This document shows, piece after piece, positions 8,797 through 17,337 of a stretch of 64,000 nt of DNA; the first letter of the stretch is position 1; each line of letters begins with the position of its first letter. Location of the stretch: assembly GCA_963669295.1 (NCBI GenBank), contig OY769938.1, forward strand, positions 2,728,001 through 2,792,000, written 5' to 3'. The notes beneath the pieces are model-generated. The model was not told the DNA's origin, ran no database searches, and was given only the letters and a program-made list of their open reading frames with translations. A program made the position numbers and the translations under genes. Source of the stretch: G963669295 sp963669295 (lineage in GTDB: Bacteria > Bacteroidota > Bacteroidia > Flavobacteriales_D > CALLUQ01).

Positions 8797-10455
8797 ATGG
8801 CAGGAGGTAAAGAAACCCCGCGGCAAAAAATGATCGGTATGATGTACTTGGTACTGACAGCCCTATTGGCGCTGAACGTATCGAAGTCTATCCTTGACGC
8901 ATTTGTTGCTGTAAACGAAAGTTTAGAAACTACGACGGGTGCTTTCACAGAAAAGAACTCGACAACATACGTTGACTTTAAAGCTTCGTATGAAGAAAAT
9001 AAAGCAAAAACCGAAAAGTGGTATAATCAAGCATTAGAAGTACAAAAAGCATCTAACGACCTTTATGACTTTGTGAACAAGATGAAGGCCAAGATGCTTG
9101 GTAAGACCGAAGGTGTTGAAGATTATGAATCGTTAATTGCACCAGGCCCATTAGGTGTTGATACTGTTTGGAGTGTTAAGTATGCAAATGGTAAAGATAA
9201 CTATGATGTGCCAGGACAATGTATTGGGTTAGCAGATCCAAGTGCAGTTAAAGACATGCCTGACGGTATTGATGCTAAAAACCTAAGAGCGAATATTGAA
9301 GGTTATAGAGAGAAATTGTTGACTATGTTGCCTGAAGGGCACCTTGTAGCAAACTCTATCAAAGAAGTATTTGCTATGGAAAGTAGAATGGAGCACGATC
9401 TTGAAGTATCTTGGGAAGTAGGAAACTTCTACCATGCACCATTGGCAGCTTGTATCACACACTTATCTAAGTTACAGGCAGATATTCGCAATGCCGAGGC
9501 AGACATGGTGAAGTACTTTTACTCTCAGGTAGATGCAGCTTCATTTAAATTCAATAAACTAGAGCCAGCAGTTATTGCTAACTCGAGTTATATCTTACAG
9601 GGTGACACTTTCAGATGTAAAGTTTTCCTTGCGGCATTTGATACTACCCAACAGCCATCAATTACTTTCGCACCAACTTATAAAGATTCTTCGGATGCGG
9701 GAGTAACTTTTGGAGAAGATACTATTCCAGTTAACATTAGCAATGGTATGGGGGTTATTAATATGCCCGCTTCTTCTGAAGGATTATTCTCTTTAAAGGG
9801 AGTAATTAAGCTAAAAGGCCCTGATGGAGGAATGATGGACTTTCCGGTGCAAACAGCTTATCAAGTTGCACGTCCAAGCTTAACTGTGTCAGCTACCAAA
9901 ATGAACGTATTCTATAAAGGGGTAGATAACCCGGTTAGTATTTCTGTTCCTGGTATGCCTGCAGACAAAGTTCGCCCAAGCATTAGCAATGGATCAATTT
10001 CAAAAGGAAAAGATGGTTATGTTGTTAGGGTGAAAAGTGGAAACAAAGCTACGGTTAGTGTGTCAGGTACTTTGCCTGATGGAACTAGTAAAGCGATGGG
10101 TAAAGTTGAATTTCGTGTGAAATCAGTACCCGATCCCAAGCCATACTTTGGTGGTAAGTCTACTGCAGATGAAACCATTCAAAAGAAGCAATTAACAGCT
10201 GCACAAGGTGTAATTGCTAAAATGGAAAACTTCGATTTCGATTTGAAATTTACTGTGGTTGGATTCAAGTTAACCATGATTGTAGGTGGAGCTCCAATTG
10301 AGAAAAAATCTACCAGCAACAGGTTAACTGGTGATATGAAAACCATGTTGAAGAAAGCTAAACCAGGACAAAAAGTTTACATTGAAGGCATTAAGGCCAG
10401 AGGCCCTGATGGAACTGTGAGAAAGCTAGGTGGTCTTGCCTTTAAAGTGAAGTAA
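8797..10455 (+). CDS. gldM: T9SS/gliding motor protein GldM
   Basis: Spans the periplasm and transmits motor torque from GldL to the GldK/GldN ring. The 552-residue protein has a short cytoplasmic N-terminus with the family start MAGGKETPRQKMIGMMYLVL and one transmembrane helix (about 13-33). A long periplasmic part follows, with a helical first domain (about 40-220) and beta-rich domains to the C-terminus, ending GTVRKLGGLAFKVK. This matches the D1-D4 arrangement and the length of characterised GldM/PorM. It sits 49 bp after gldL and is followed by gldN 24 bp after its stop. Confidence 0.96.
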   Translation: MAGGKETPRQKMIGMMYLVLTALLALNVSKSILDAFVAVNESLETTTGAFTEKNSTTYVDFKASYEENKAKTEKWYNQALEVQKASNDLYDFVNKMKAKMLGKTEGVEDYESLIAPGPLGVDTVWSVKYANGKDNYDVPGQCIGLADPSAVKDMPDGIDAKNLRANIEGYREKLLTMLPEGHLVANSIKEVFAMESRMEHDLEVSWEVGNFYHAPLAACITHLSKLQADIRNAEADMVKYFYSQVDAASFKFNKLEPAVIANSSYILQGDTFRCKVFLAAFDTTQQPSITFAPTYKDSSDAGVTFGEDTIPVNISNGMGVINMPASSEGLFSLKGVIKLKGPDGGMMDFPVQTAYQVARPSLTVSATKMNVFYKGVDNPVSISVPGMPADKVRPSISNGSISKGKDGYVVRVKSGNKATVSVSGTLPDGTSKAMGKVEFRVKSVPDPKPYFGGKSTADETIQKKQLTAAQGVIAKMENFDFDLKFTVVGFKLTMIVGGAPIEKKSTSNRLTGDMKTMLKKAKPGQKVYIEGIKARGPDGTVRKLGGLAFKVK

Positions 10456-10479
10456 TACGTCCTTTTAAAATAGGTGATT

Positions 10480-11328
10480 ATGAAAAATCTGATGAAATAC
10501 GCTCTGGTTGCGTTATTGTTAGCTCCGATTAGCAATGCTTTCAGCCAAACCGTGTTGGATGGTGCCTACATTAAAGAGCACACTCCAACAAGGAAGGTGA
10601 TTCAGTACACGCACTTGCGTGAAGCTGATGTGATGTGGAGCAAGCGGATTTGGAGAGTAATTGATCTCAGAGAAAAGATTAATCTGCCTTTGTATTATCC
10701 AATTGAAGAGATCAATGATCGAAAAAGCCTTTTTGATGTTATCAAGCAGGCCTTATTGGTTGATGGCTCCATTACGGCATATGACCCAGGACCACTGTTG
10801 GATGATGATGAGTTTAAAGTGCCTTTATTGCCTTCTGAGATTAAAGGGATGTTTTCATCAGTAGATACCAGTTACACCGAAGACCTTGATACCGGTGACA
10901 TGATTCCGGTAGTTCAAGTGATCGAATTGGAATCTAGGGATATCAAAATGTACAAAATCAAGGAAGACTGGTTCTTCGATCGTCAACGTTCAGTATTGGA
11001 TGTTAGAATTATCGGAATCGCACCCATGCAAGAGAAAAGAGGTGAAGATGGCGAAGTTAGGGGTTACGCTGAAATGTTTTGGTTGTATTTCCCAGAGTGT
11101 CGTTATGTATTTGCCAACTGGGACGTATTTAACCGACAAAACGATTCTGAAAGAAGAACATTTGAAGATATTTTCTGGAAGAGAATGTTCAGCAGCTACA
11201 TCGTAAAAGAATCTAACGTATACGATAGACCCATTTACGAATATAAGCAAGGCATTAATGCATTGTTAGAGTCTGACAAGATCAAGCAACAAATGTTTGT
11301 GATTGAACACGATCTCTGGCATTTTTAG
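10480..11328 (+). CDS. gldN: T9SS periplasmic ring protein GldN
   Basis: Periplasmic partner of GldK and GldM. The chosen ATG at 10480 gives 282 residues with a clear signal peptide (MKNLMKYALVALLLAP...AFSQ). A GTG two codons upstream (10474) is possible but would overlap the AGGTG that looks like the ribosome-binding site. The mature region has GldN features: DGAYIKEHTPTRKVIQY near the N-terminus, EADVMWSKRIWRVIDLREKIN, and a central KEDWFFDRQRSVLDVRIIGI. It is the last gene of the porP-gldKLMN cluster and is followed by a strong terminator. Confidence 0.95.
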   Translation: MKNLMKYALVALLLAPISNAFSQTVLDGAYIKEHTPTRKVIQYTHLREADVMWSKRIWRVIDLREKINLPLYYPIEEINDRKSLFDVIKQALLVDGSITAYDPGPLLDDDEFKVPLLPSEIKGMFSSVDTSYTEDLDTGDMIPVVQVIELESRDIKMYKIKEDWFFDRQRSVLDVRIIGIAPMQEKRGEDGEVRGYAEMFWLYFPECRYVFANWDVFNRQNDSERRTFEDIFWKRMFSSYIVKESNVYDRPIYEYKQGINALLESDKIKQQMFVIEHDLWHF

Positions 11329-11350
11329 GAGTATAGAACACCATTATATG

Positions 11351-11380
11351 AAAGCGCTTCTTTAGGAAGCGCTTTTTTTT
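11351..11380 (+). terminator. Rho-independent terminator of the gldKLMN operon
   Basis: AAAGCGCTTC and GGAAGCGCTTT form a stem around a short TTTA loop, followed by a run of eight T. It begins 22 bases after the gldN stop. Confidence 0.9.
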
Positions 11381-11488
11381 ATGTCTTATCTTTTAAATTG
11401 GCTTGATAGACATCGTTAACAAAGGCATGTCGTTACAATGCCAACACATTGCATAAAGCAATTTTGGATTGGTTTAAAAAACGGCTAA

Positions 11489-11524
11489 CCATATGGCAAA
11501 CAAGATTTCTTGTTTGCCATATGG
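11489..11524. repeat. Near-perfect 36-nt palindrome between convergent genes
   Basis: Two perfect 17-nt arms (CCATATGGCAAACAAGA and its complement) are separated by two bases. The element lies 20 nt beyond the stop of the minus-strand protease gene. On the minus strand it is followed, after a few bases, by a run of T, so it could terminate that transcript. The extreme arm length is more than a terminator needs, so a dyad protein-binding site or a mobile palindromic element is also possible. Confidence 0.6.
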
Positions 11525-11544
11525 TGATGTTTTATTGGGTTTTG

Positions 11545-12627
11545 TTAATGACGAACCACTGGAGTAGCACCAAATCGTTCAATGAGTATGTCGTCGTAAT
11601 GATCTGCTTTTTGGAAGAGGTCCTGAAACAATTTGACACCTGTTTCCTCGGTTAAATCGTGGTCGTATATTAGAAGACTCAGCATAATGTCTTGCTTGGT
11701 AGTACTAAATACGACTCCTTCCAGGTTATAATTTTCTCGTAGTAAGAATTCATACATCTCACCAATGTTTTCTCTGGGAATTTTACACAAATGCGCATCG
11801 CCATATATGAATCCATTTTTAGTATTGTAATCGATTTTTATTAGCGCACTACCTTCTTCAACATCCCATGCATTTTGACCTACTCGGGCAATTCGCACGT
11901 CAACTCCAATTTTTTCAAGAATTGATTCAATTACTTTGCTATGTCCAGCGGCTTCATATGCACGTGGTTTAAATTCACTTTCATCCACTTTGTTTCCACA
12001 GTTAGGGCAGTAGCCACTCTCTACGGTGTTTTCTGTTACCAGAATGGAGCAAGAGCTACATTTAATAGCCATAGTGCCGTGGTGTGATCTGTACTCCTCT
12101 AGAATGCCACGTAAGTAGTTAATGGGTAAGGCAAATCCAAGGCTCTCACTGTCGCGCATAATGAACGTGTTTACACCAACAAGTTCTCCATTCTCATTGA
12201 TTAATGGCCCCCCACTATTTCCAGGGTTTATGGCTGCATCTACTTGTACATAATTGATGCCATTGAATTGTCGCTCTGCTTTTGATACAATGCCCTGGGT
12301 GGCTGTAAACTTTAATCCTAGCGGATGGCCAATGGCCATAATGGTTTCCCCTGCTTGAAGTGCGCGGTCACTAAGCTCTACGCGTGGTAGTTCCCAACTA
12401 TCTGGTAGTCGCAAAAAAGCCAGATCGTGCGTAGCATCGGCATACATTACCTCTGTAATTACCTTTTTATAGTTCTCTCCACTTACTGCTACTTCCGTAC
12501 AGCCTTGAATTACATGCCTGTTGGTAACAATTAAATTGGAGTCGGCCACATAAAACCCACTGCCCGAACCGTAGGGTGTATTAATTTGAATTACTACATC
12601 TTTATATTGTTCGATAACTTCTTTCAT
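11545..12627 (-). CDS. Trypsin-like (DegP/S1C-type) serine protease with zinc ribbon and C-terminal chaperone-like domain
   Basis: The 360-residue protein has a trypsin-fold protease domain with an intact triad: H38 (VTNRHVIQG), D68 (THDLAFLRL) and S138 (NPGNSGGPL). No signal peptide or membrane helix is visible, so it is probably cytoplasmic, unlike classical DegP, and there is no PDZ domain. A four-cysteine zinc ribbon follows (C190, C193, C207, C210: CSSC...CPNC). The C-terminal 130 residues look like a YbjN/type III secretion chaperone-like fold and end ADHYDDILIERF, closely matching a segment of the upstream gene product (ADKQDDILVDEF). It is the last gene of a run with 12654-14015 (26-bp gap). 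Substrate unknown. Confidence 0.85.
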   Translation of the reverse strand: MKEVIEQYKDVVIQINTPYGSGSGFYVADSNLIVTNRHVIQGCTEVAVSGENYKKVITEVMYADATHDLAFLRLPDSWELPRVELSDRALQAGETIMAIGHPLGLKFTATQGIVSKAERQFNGINYVQVDAAINPGNSGGPLINENGELVGVNTFIMRDSESLGFALPINYLRGILEEYRSHHGTMAIKCSSCSILVTENTVESGYCPNCGNKVDESEFKPRAYEAAGHSKVIESILEKIGVDVRIARVGQNAWDVEEGSALIKIDYNTKNGFIYGDAHLCKIPRENIGEMYEFLLRENYNLEGVVFSTTKQDIMLSLLIYDHDLTEETGVKLFQDLFQKADHYDDILIERFGATPVVRH

Positions 12628-12653
12628 CGTATTGTGTATTAATTTTTTTGTTC

Positions 12654-14015
12654 CTACTCATTGCTAAAGTTCATGTAATCAATTTCTTTCATGAAACTGA
12701 TTGCAAAATCTTGCATGCTGCTGTAATTGAGGTATTGTACAGAGTATGCTAGCTTCGGAAACTCTTTTTTTCCGCGATTAATAATGGCGTTAATTTCTGC
12801 TTCAATTTCTGTTTTTACAGGCTTTCCATTGGCATCTACATAATTCTGGCCGTATCCCAACTCTTTGAAAAAATCCTGATTCATGATGTGCATGAACATA
12901 TGGAACAACTCAATAGAAGCCTGGTACATACCATAATTGAAGAAGCAGTACCCAGCCATGTACTCGTAAATGGCTAGAACAACTTCATTATAGCCATTGT
13001 CAATATACCACTTGGCGTTGTTACTTTCGTTGTATACTAAGTCTGCTACTTGTTTTTGTGTAGATGGCTTTACAATGCCAAACGTGGCCTTTACCCGGTA
13101 AAAACTACTTACAATATCCTCTTTTGGTTTGGCTAAAATATTGCGATATCCTTCTTCCATTATCCTATTTTTTTCAATAGGAGATTTGTCATCTTTGGCA
13201 AAGTAGGTTCGTTGCATTTTTTCCAGTTCGTTGGTAAGGGCACCTTCTGGAGCTAGAAGGTAATCGATCTTGTAAGCTAGAGATAGGTACAAGAATGTAA
13301 TTGCTCCATTGAATTTATCGGGATCGAAAGTCGATGCTTTATTTAGTGTTGATTCAATCCATTGTTGCAAATACTTGTACTTAATTTCCCGTTCTTGTTC
13401 ATTGAGCTTAATGATGCTTTCTGTATCAATTGACTCTAATGAAGAAAACTCATCAACCAGGATGTCATCCTGTTTATCAGCGTTGGTGGCTAACTCTTTT
13501 AGGGCATAGTAGAGTTTAGAAGGGTTACAGTCGACAGCACTTGAGTTAAATGTCATGCAAAACACATTTTCGTTGATGGCAAATTTGGAATACTTGAGGG
13601 TGTAATTGATGTTCATCAACTTGCGCATAACGGGTACACTTGGTTTATTGGGGAAGCGTACCACATTGGCTTCAGCTGTTACAGATTGATTGTTTGCCTT
13701 TCCTTTTACGACTTTAGAGCCTTGAGTAATTTCGAATGTCACTTCTCCATTCTCAAAGGAATAATTTACGTTGTTCAACTCATCGTCTTTGATGTAATCC
13801 ATCAATGTGTGGTAGCATTCGGCATATTTGCCTTCAGTAAATAAGTTTTTAGCAGTGGTCCAATTTTGTCGCTTGGCTGGTGTTTTATTGGCATCGGTGT
13901 ACCTTCCAAAGGTAATGCCGGAATTGTTGCTTGAACTTCCGGTATTGGCACCTGATGAGGCTACGGTAGTATCGGTGCCATCATCTTTGCTAAAGATTTT
14001 CTTAAAAATAGACAT
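12654..14015 (-). CDS. Uncharacterised protein with chaperone-like region, partner of the downstream protease
   Basis: No function recognised. The 453-residue protein starts with a basic stretch (MSIFKKIFSK) and a low-complexity Ser/Asn/Gly/Thr linker (about 18-42). A region at about 80-195 resembles a YbjN/secretion-chaperone-like domain, with alternating strands and the ending LATNADKQDDILVDEF. A helical C-terminal half (about 200-453) is rich in Tyr, Phe and Asn and may be TPR-like (YMAGYCFFNYGMYQASIELFHMF). No signal peptide is seen. It sits 14 bp after the DUF2461 gene and 26 bp before the protease gene. The shared segment suggests that it and the protease work together (inference). Confidence 0.7.
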   Translation of the reverse strand: MSIFKKIFSKDDGTDTTVASSGANTGSSSNNSGITFGRYTDANKTPAKRQNWTTAKNLFTEGKYAECYHTLMDYIKDDELNNVNYSFENGEVTFEITQGSKVVKGKANNQSVTAEANVVRFPNKPSVPVMRKLMNINYTLKYSKFAINENVFCMTFNSSAVDCNPSKLYYALKELATNADKQDDILVDEFSSLESIDTESIIKLNEQEREIKYKYLQQWIESTLNKASTFDPDKFNGAITFLYLSLAYKIDYLLAPEGALTNELEKMQRTYFAKDDKSPIEKNRIMEEGYRNILAKPKEDIVSSFYRVKATFGIVKPSTQKQVADLVYNESNNAKWYIDNGYNEVVLAIYEYMAGYCFFNYGMYQASIELFHMFMHIMNQDFFKELGYGQNYVDANGKPVKTEIEAEINAIINRGKKEFPKLAYSVQYLNYSSMQDFAISFMKEIDYMNFSNE

Positions 14016-14029
14016 AGTTCTTATTGGTT

Positions 14030-14692
14030 TTAATCGTCAAAACTTCTTTTCAAAAATTGGTTCATTGGGTACATGGCTTTGTACACTTTTTTACAACTTT
14101 CAACAGCATCACTTGCCAGTAGCTGTTTATCGTCAATATAATGTGAAACGATGAAGCTCTTATTGCGAAGCAAATCAATGGCCGAATGATCTTTGGGATA
14201 GTTTTGTGGAGCGGTTTTTAACCGATCACCATCCCATAATTCACCAAAATAATTGTTGAAAGTTTTGTGCGCTAGAATGTTTCGAAACTCATCTTCGTTG
14301 TAGTCAATCTCTTGCCGAACTTTATGCAATAAATGTGCTTCAGGGTGGTATAACCCTCCTGCGAGGAAAGAATTGCCCGGCTCGACATGTAAGTAATAGC
14401 AAGGTAAAGTAGATTTCCTACCTCCAGGAGCGATGCTTGCGCCCATGTTTGGTTTATAAGGTGACTTATCCTTAGAGAATCGTACGTCGCGATAGATACG
14501 GAATAAACATGTTTTAGCTTCAACATTATTCAGTCCGGTATCAAACTGAGCAATTGCATTGATTAATGCCTGGGTGAACTCATTGAAGTTGGCTTTAGCA
14601 TTATCGTATTGTCCTTTGTTTGCTTTAAACCAATCTCGATTGTTGTTTTTCTTGAGGGCCTTTAAAAATTTTAATGTTGATTTTTCGAGCAT
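14030..14692 (-). CDS. DUF2461 family protein
   Basis: The 220-residue protein matches the DUF2461/TIGR02453 family: LKFLKALKKNNNRDWFKANKGQYDNAK at the N-terminus, then LFRIYRDVRFSKDKSPYK, YLHVEPGNSFLAGGLYHPE, and LKTAPQNYPKDHSAIDLLR near the C-terminus. The family is widespread and lacks an established function. It is cytoplasmic, with no signal or membrane segment. It is probably the first gene of a run with the unknown protein (14-bp gap) and the protease. A perfect inverted repeat at 14750-14772 lies upstream. Confidence 0.9.
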   Translation of the reverse strand: MLEKSTLKFLKALKKNNNRDWFKANKGQYDNAKANFNEFTQALINAIAQFDTGLNNVEAKTCLFRIYRDVRFSKDKSPYKPNMGASIAPGGRKSTLPCYYLHVEPGNSFLAGGLYHPEAHLLHKVRQEIDYNEDEFRNILAHKTFNNYFGELWDGDRLKTAPQNYPKDHSAIDLLRNKSFIVSHYIDDKQLLASDAVESCKKVYKAMYPMNQFLKRSFDD

Positions 14693-14749
14693 AACTTCAT
14701 GAGAAAAGGATCATAAAGTTAAGTCATTTTTGTTTAGATGAAAAACGTT

Positions 14750-14772
14750 TTTTGGCATTTATATTGCCAAAA
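14750..14772. repeat. Perfect inverted repeat between the DUF983 and DUF2461 genes
   Basis: TTTTGGCA (14750-14757) and TGCCAAAA (14765-14772) are exact complements around seven A/T bases. It begins immediately after the DUF983 stop on the minus strand and 58 bp upstream of the DUF2461 start. It may be a terminator-like hairpin of the DUF983 gene (a T-run follows after ACG) or an operator for the downstream run. Confidence 0.5.
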
Positions 14773-15159
14773 TTAGTCGACCAATGACGTTTTTTTGTAT
14801 TTCACAAAGAAATTGATCCAGATGAGGCGGGACAGACGATAATTTAACGGCATTAAAATTACAATGGCTCCAACAATTGCGGCAAGATACACTTCTGCAG
14901 AAAGGTCATTGAACAAAACAGATAATGCTACAAAAATTGCAACTCCTAATGCTACGGAAAGCCCATAACTGACATATGCAGCACCGAAATAAAACCCAGG
15001 TTCAGGAACAAAGTTCTTCCCACATTTTGGGCATCGTTGATGCATTTGTGTTAATTGTTTCAACCGGTAAGGGTTGCTTTCGTGAAACATTTCAGCCTCC
15101 TGGCATTGGGGGCATTTGTTCTTGAAAATGCTATAAAGCTTGGTTCCTTTTTTTAGCAT
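14773..15159 (-). CDS. DUF983 membrane protein
   Basis: A start at 15159 gives 128 residues beginning MLKKGTKLYSIFKNKCPQC, which is how family members start. A longer frame exists up to 15243, but it would run into the opposite gene's promoter. Two CxxC knuckles (CPQC and CPKC, about 16-48) suggest zinc or metal binding. Two transmembrane helices follow (about 60-85 and 88-108), with a basic C-terminus (KYKKTSLVD). DUF983 proteins are small inner-membrane proteins of unknown role. It is divergent from the ABC-F gene. Confidence 0.85.
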   Translation of the reverse strand: MLKKGTKLYSIFKNKCPQCQEAEMFHESNPYRLKQLTQMHQRCPKCGKNFVPEPGFYFGAAYVSYGLSVALGVAIFVALSVLFNDLSAEVYLAAIVGAIVILMPLNYRLSRLIWINFFVKYKKTSLVD

Positions 15160-15248
15160 AACGTAGTATATTACTGCAAAGATAACTAAAATGCAACCGG
15201 CAAGGTTGGCTTGATGTCGAAAATAATGGTAGGGTGCCGACATATTAT

Positions 15249-15256
15249 TATTTTTG
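15249..15256 (+). promoter_or_regulatory. -7 promoter box of the ABC-F gene; probable leaderless start
   Basis: TATTTTTG at 15249-15256 is an exact TAnnTTTG match only 7 bp before the ATG at 15264, so transcription would begin at or next to the start codon. No convincing TTTG -33 element is seen at the expected distance. Confidence 0.35.
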
Positions 15257-15263
15257 CATCATT

Positions 15264-17204
15264 ATGGTTTCAATTCATGGATTATCGGTTCATTTTGCCT
15301 CGAACTTTTTGTTCAATAACATCTCTTTTCAAATCACGGAGAAGGATAGAATAGGTTTAGTAGGGAAGAACGGTGCAGGGAAATCTACCTTGTTAAAGGT
15401 TATTGCTGGAGAGCAATCTTCAGACGAAGGAAAAGTGGCCATTCCGAAAGATTTCACCATTGGCTATTTACCACAGGAAATGCAGCACAATGAAGACGCA
15501 ACGATTATGGATGAAGCGGCTTCAGCATTTGAAGAAGTCAATTTGCTTCAAGCACGTATCGATGAGATTACAGAAGAAATGATGAATCGCACCGATTACG
15601 AATCGGAAGCGTATGGAAAGTTGGTGACTGAAATGAATGATGCTACTGAGCGTTTAACCATGATTGGTGGCTATAACATTCAGGAGAATATTGAGAAGGT
15701 ACTACAAGGGCTGGGTTTTGAACAAGGCGATTTTGAGCGGAAGATGAGTGAGTTTAGTGGAGGGTGGAAAATGCGTGTAGAGCTGGCCAAAATACTGTTA
15801 ATGACTCCCAATTTACTTTTGTTGGATGAGCCCACTAATCACCTGGATATAGAGTCGATACAATGGCTGGAAGACTTTTTAAAGGGACACGATGGTGCCA
15901 TTGTACTAATTTCGCACGATAGGGCTTTTCTGGATAACATCACTAAGCGAACTATTGAAATTTCGAATGGGAAGATTTACGATTACAAGTCACCGTATTC
16001 GAAGTACCTGGTGCTGCGTGCAGAAGAGCGCGAACGACAGGAACAGGCCTATAAAAACCAGCAAAAACATATAGAACATACCGAGCAGCTCATCAATAAA
16101 TTTAGGGCTAAGAAGAATAAGGCGGCCTTTGCGCAAACATTGATTCGTAAGCTCGATAAAATGGAACGGATAGAGGTTGATAACGAGGATAAAACCAAGA
16201 TGCGGGTAAAGTTTCCTCCAGCACCCCGGTCGGGAAAGATTGTAGTAGAAGGAAAAAAATTGGGGAAGAGCTATGGGGAGAAACAAGTGTTAAATGACCT
16301 TGATATTACTGTAACGCGGGGCGATAAAATTGCATTGGTTGGTAAAAATGGTGTAGGGAAAACTACATTGATCAAACTTATTGTAGGGGAGTCGAATCAT
16401 ACCGGAGACTTGGAAATAGGCCATAATGTGGCAATGGGATACTATGCTCAAAACCAGGCGGAACTATTAGACGGTAACAAAACTGTGTACCAAACCATTG
16501 AAGATGAATTGACATTGGATGTGGAAGTGAACATCCGTAGTTTGTTAGGTGGCTTTTTATTTAGTGGTGATGATGTAGACAAAAAAGTAAAGGTACTTTC
16601 GGGAGGAGAAAAAGGGCGGTTGGCTTTGTGTAAATTGTTGCTTACACCACGCAATTTATTGGTGCTTGATGAGCCTACTAATCACCTTGATATTCGATCA
16701 AAAGAAGTGTTGAAATCTGCCCTTGAGCAATACGATGGCACCCTGGTGCTTGTATCGCATGATCGTGACTTTTTACACGGATTAACCGATCATATTTATG
16801 AAGTGCAAAATGGAGAAGTGAAGTTGCACTATGACGACATTTACGATTTCCTAAAGAAGAAAAAGTCGGAAACCATTCGCGAATTTGAGCAGGTGCAGCA
16901 AGAGAAAGCGAACAAAGAGAAAAAAACTTCTTCGAATAAGTTAGATTACGAGCAGCGTAAGCAACGCGACCGGGACATTCGCAAGGCAAAAAATGCCATT
17001 AATAAGTGTGAAAAGGGCATTGAGAAAGTAGAGGAAGAAATGAAACAACTAGATGCCAAAATGGCTGGGGGCGAAGTGGTGACCAAAGAAGACTCTGATG
17101 CGTTTTACCAGCGTTATTTTGAGTTGAATAAACAGCAAGAACAACTAATGGAAGACTGGGAGAAGCAACAAGAATTGCTCGCATCTTTAGATGCAATGGA
17201 GTAG
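15264..17204 (+). CDS. ABC-F family ATPase (Uup/YfmR-like), ribosome-associated
   Basis: Soluble tandem-ABC protein; ABC-F members act on the ribosome E site to relieve stalled translation or affect antibiotic sensitivity. The start at 15264 (MVSIHGLSVHFASN) gives 646 residues. The first ABC domain has GLVGKNGAGKSTLL, LSGG-like EFSGGWKMRVELAK and LLLLDEPTNHLD; the second has ALVGKNGVGKTTLI, VLSGGEKGRLALCK and LLVLDEPTNHLD. The two are joined by a charged linker rich in Lys and Gln. The C-terminal 110 residues form a Lys/Glu coiled coil, as in Uup/YfmR-type proteins. No transmembrane segment is present. Exact subfamily is not decided. Confidence 0.93.
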   Translation: MVSIHGLSVHFASNFLFNNISFQITEKDRIGLVGKNGAGKSTLLKVIAGEQSSDEGKVAIPKDFTIGYLPQEMQHNEDATIMDEAASAFEEVNLLQARIDEITEEMMNRTDYESEAYGKLVTEMNDATERLTMIGGYNIQENIEKVLQGLGFEQGDFERKMSEFSGGWKMRVELAKILLMTPNLLLLDEPTNHLDIESIQWLEDFLKGHDGAIVLISHDRAFLDNITKRTIEISNGKIYDYKSPYSKYLVLRAEERERQEQAYKNQQKHIEHTEQLINKFRAKKNKAAFAQTLIRKLDKMERIEVDNEDKTKMRVKFPPAPRSGKIVVEGKKLGKSYGEKQVLNDLDITVTRGDKIALVGKNGVGKTTLIKLIVGESNHTGDLEIGHNVAMGYYAQNQAELLDGNKTVYQTIEDELTLDVEVNIRSLLGGFLFSGDDVDKKVKVLSGGEKGRLALCKLLLTPRNLLVLDEPTNHLDIRSKEVLKSALEQYDGTLVLVSHDRDFLHGLTDHIYEVQNGEVKLHYDDIYDFLKKKKSETIREFEQVQQEKANKEKKTSSNKLDYEQRKQRDRDIRKAKNAINKCEKGIEKVEEEMKQLDAKMAGGEVVTKEDSDAFYQRYFELNKQQEQLMEDWEKQQELLASLDAME

Positions 17205-17337
17205 TTGTCAACCACCTGACACTTTACCCGGGGAATCTGTTATACCTTTCTAGTACCTTAAGTTATGTGATAGAATAGAATGCTAGAGATTATCTATTCG
17301 ACAGATCCTCCGTTATCGATACGATGCGGGGCTTCTT

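Noticed and set aside
10474..10479. GTG start two codons before the gldN ATG
   Set aside because: It overlaps the AGGTG likely used as ribosome-binding site; the ATG gives a normal signal peptide.
11449..11655. Short plus-strand open frame over the palindrome and the protease gene end
   Set aside because: It runs through the palindrome and antisense to a well-supported protease; no start signal or recognisable protein.
15234..15263. Longer N-terminus for the ABC-F protein and for the divergent DUF983 gene (to 15243)
   Set aside because: The extensions overlap each other and the promoter box; family alignments begin at MVSIHGL and MLKKGTKLYS.
17272..17298. GAATAGA...TCTATTC inverted repeat between the ABC-F and MORN genes
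   Set aside because: AT-rich 7-bp arms with a 13-nt loop and no T-run; too weak for a terminator or operator.
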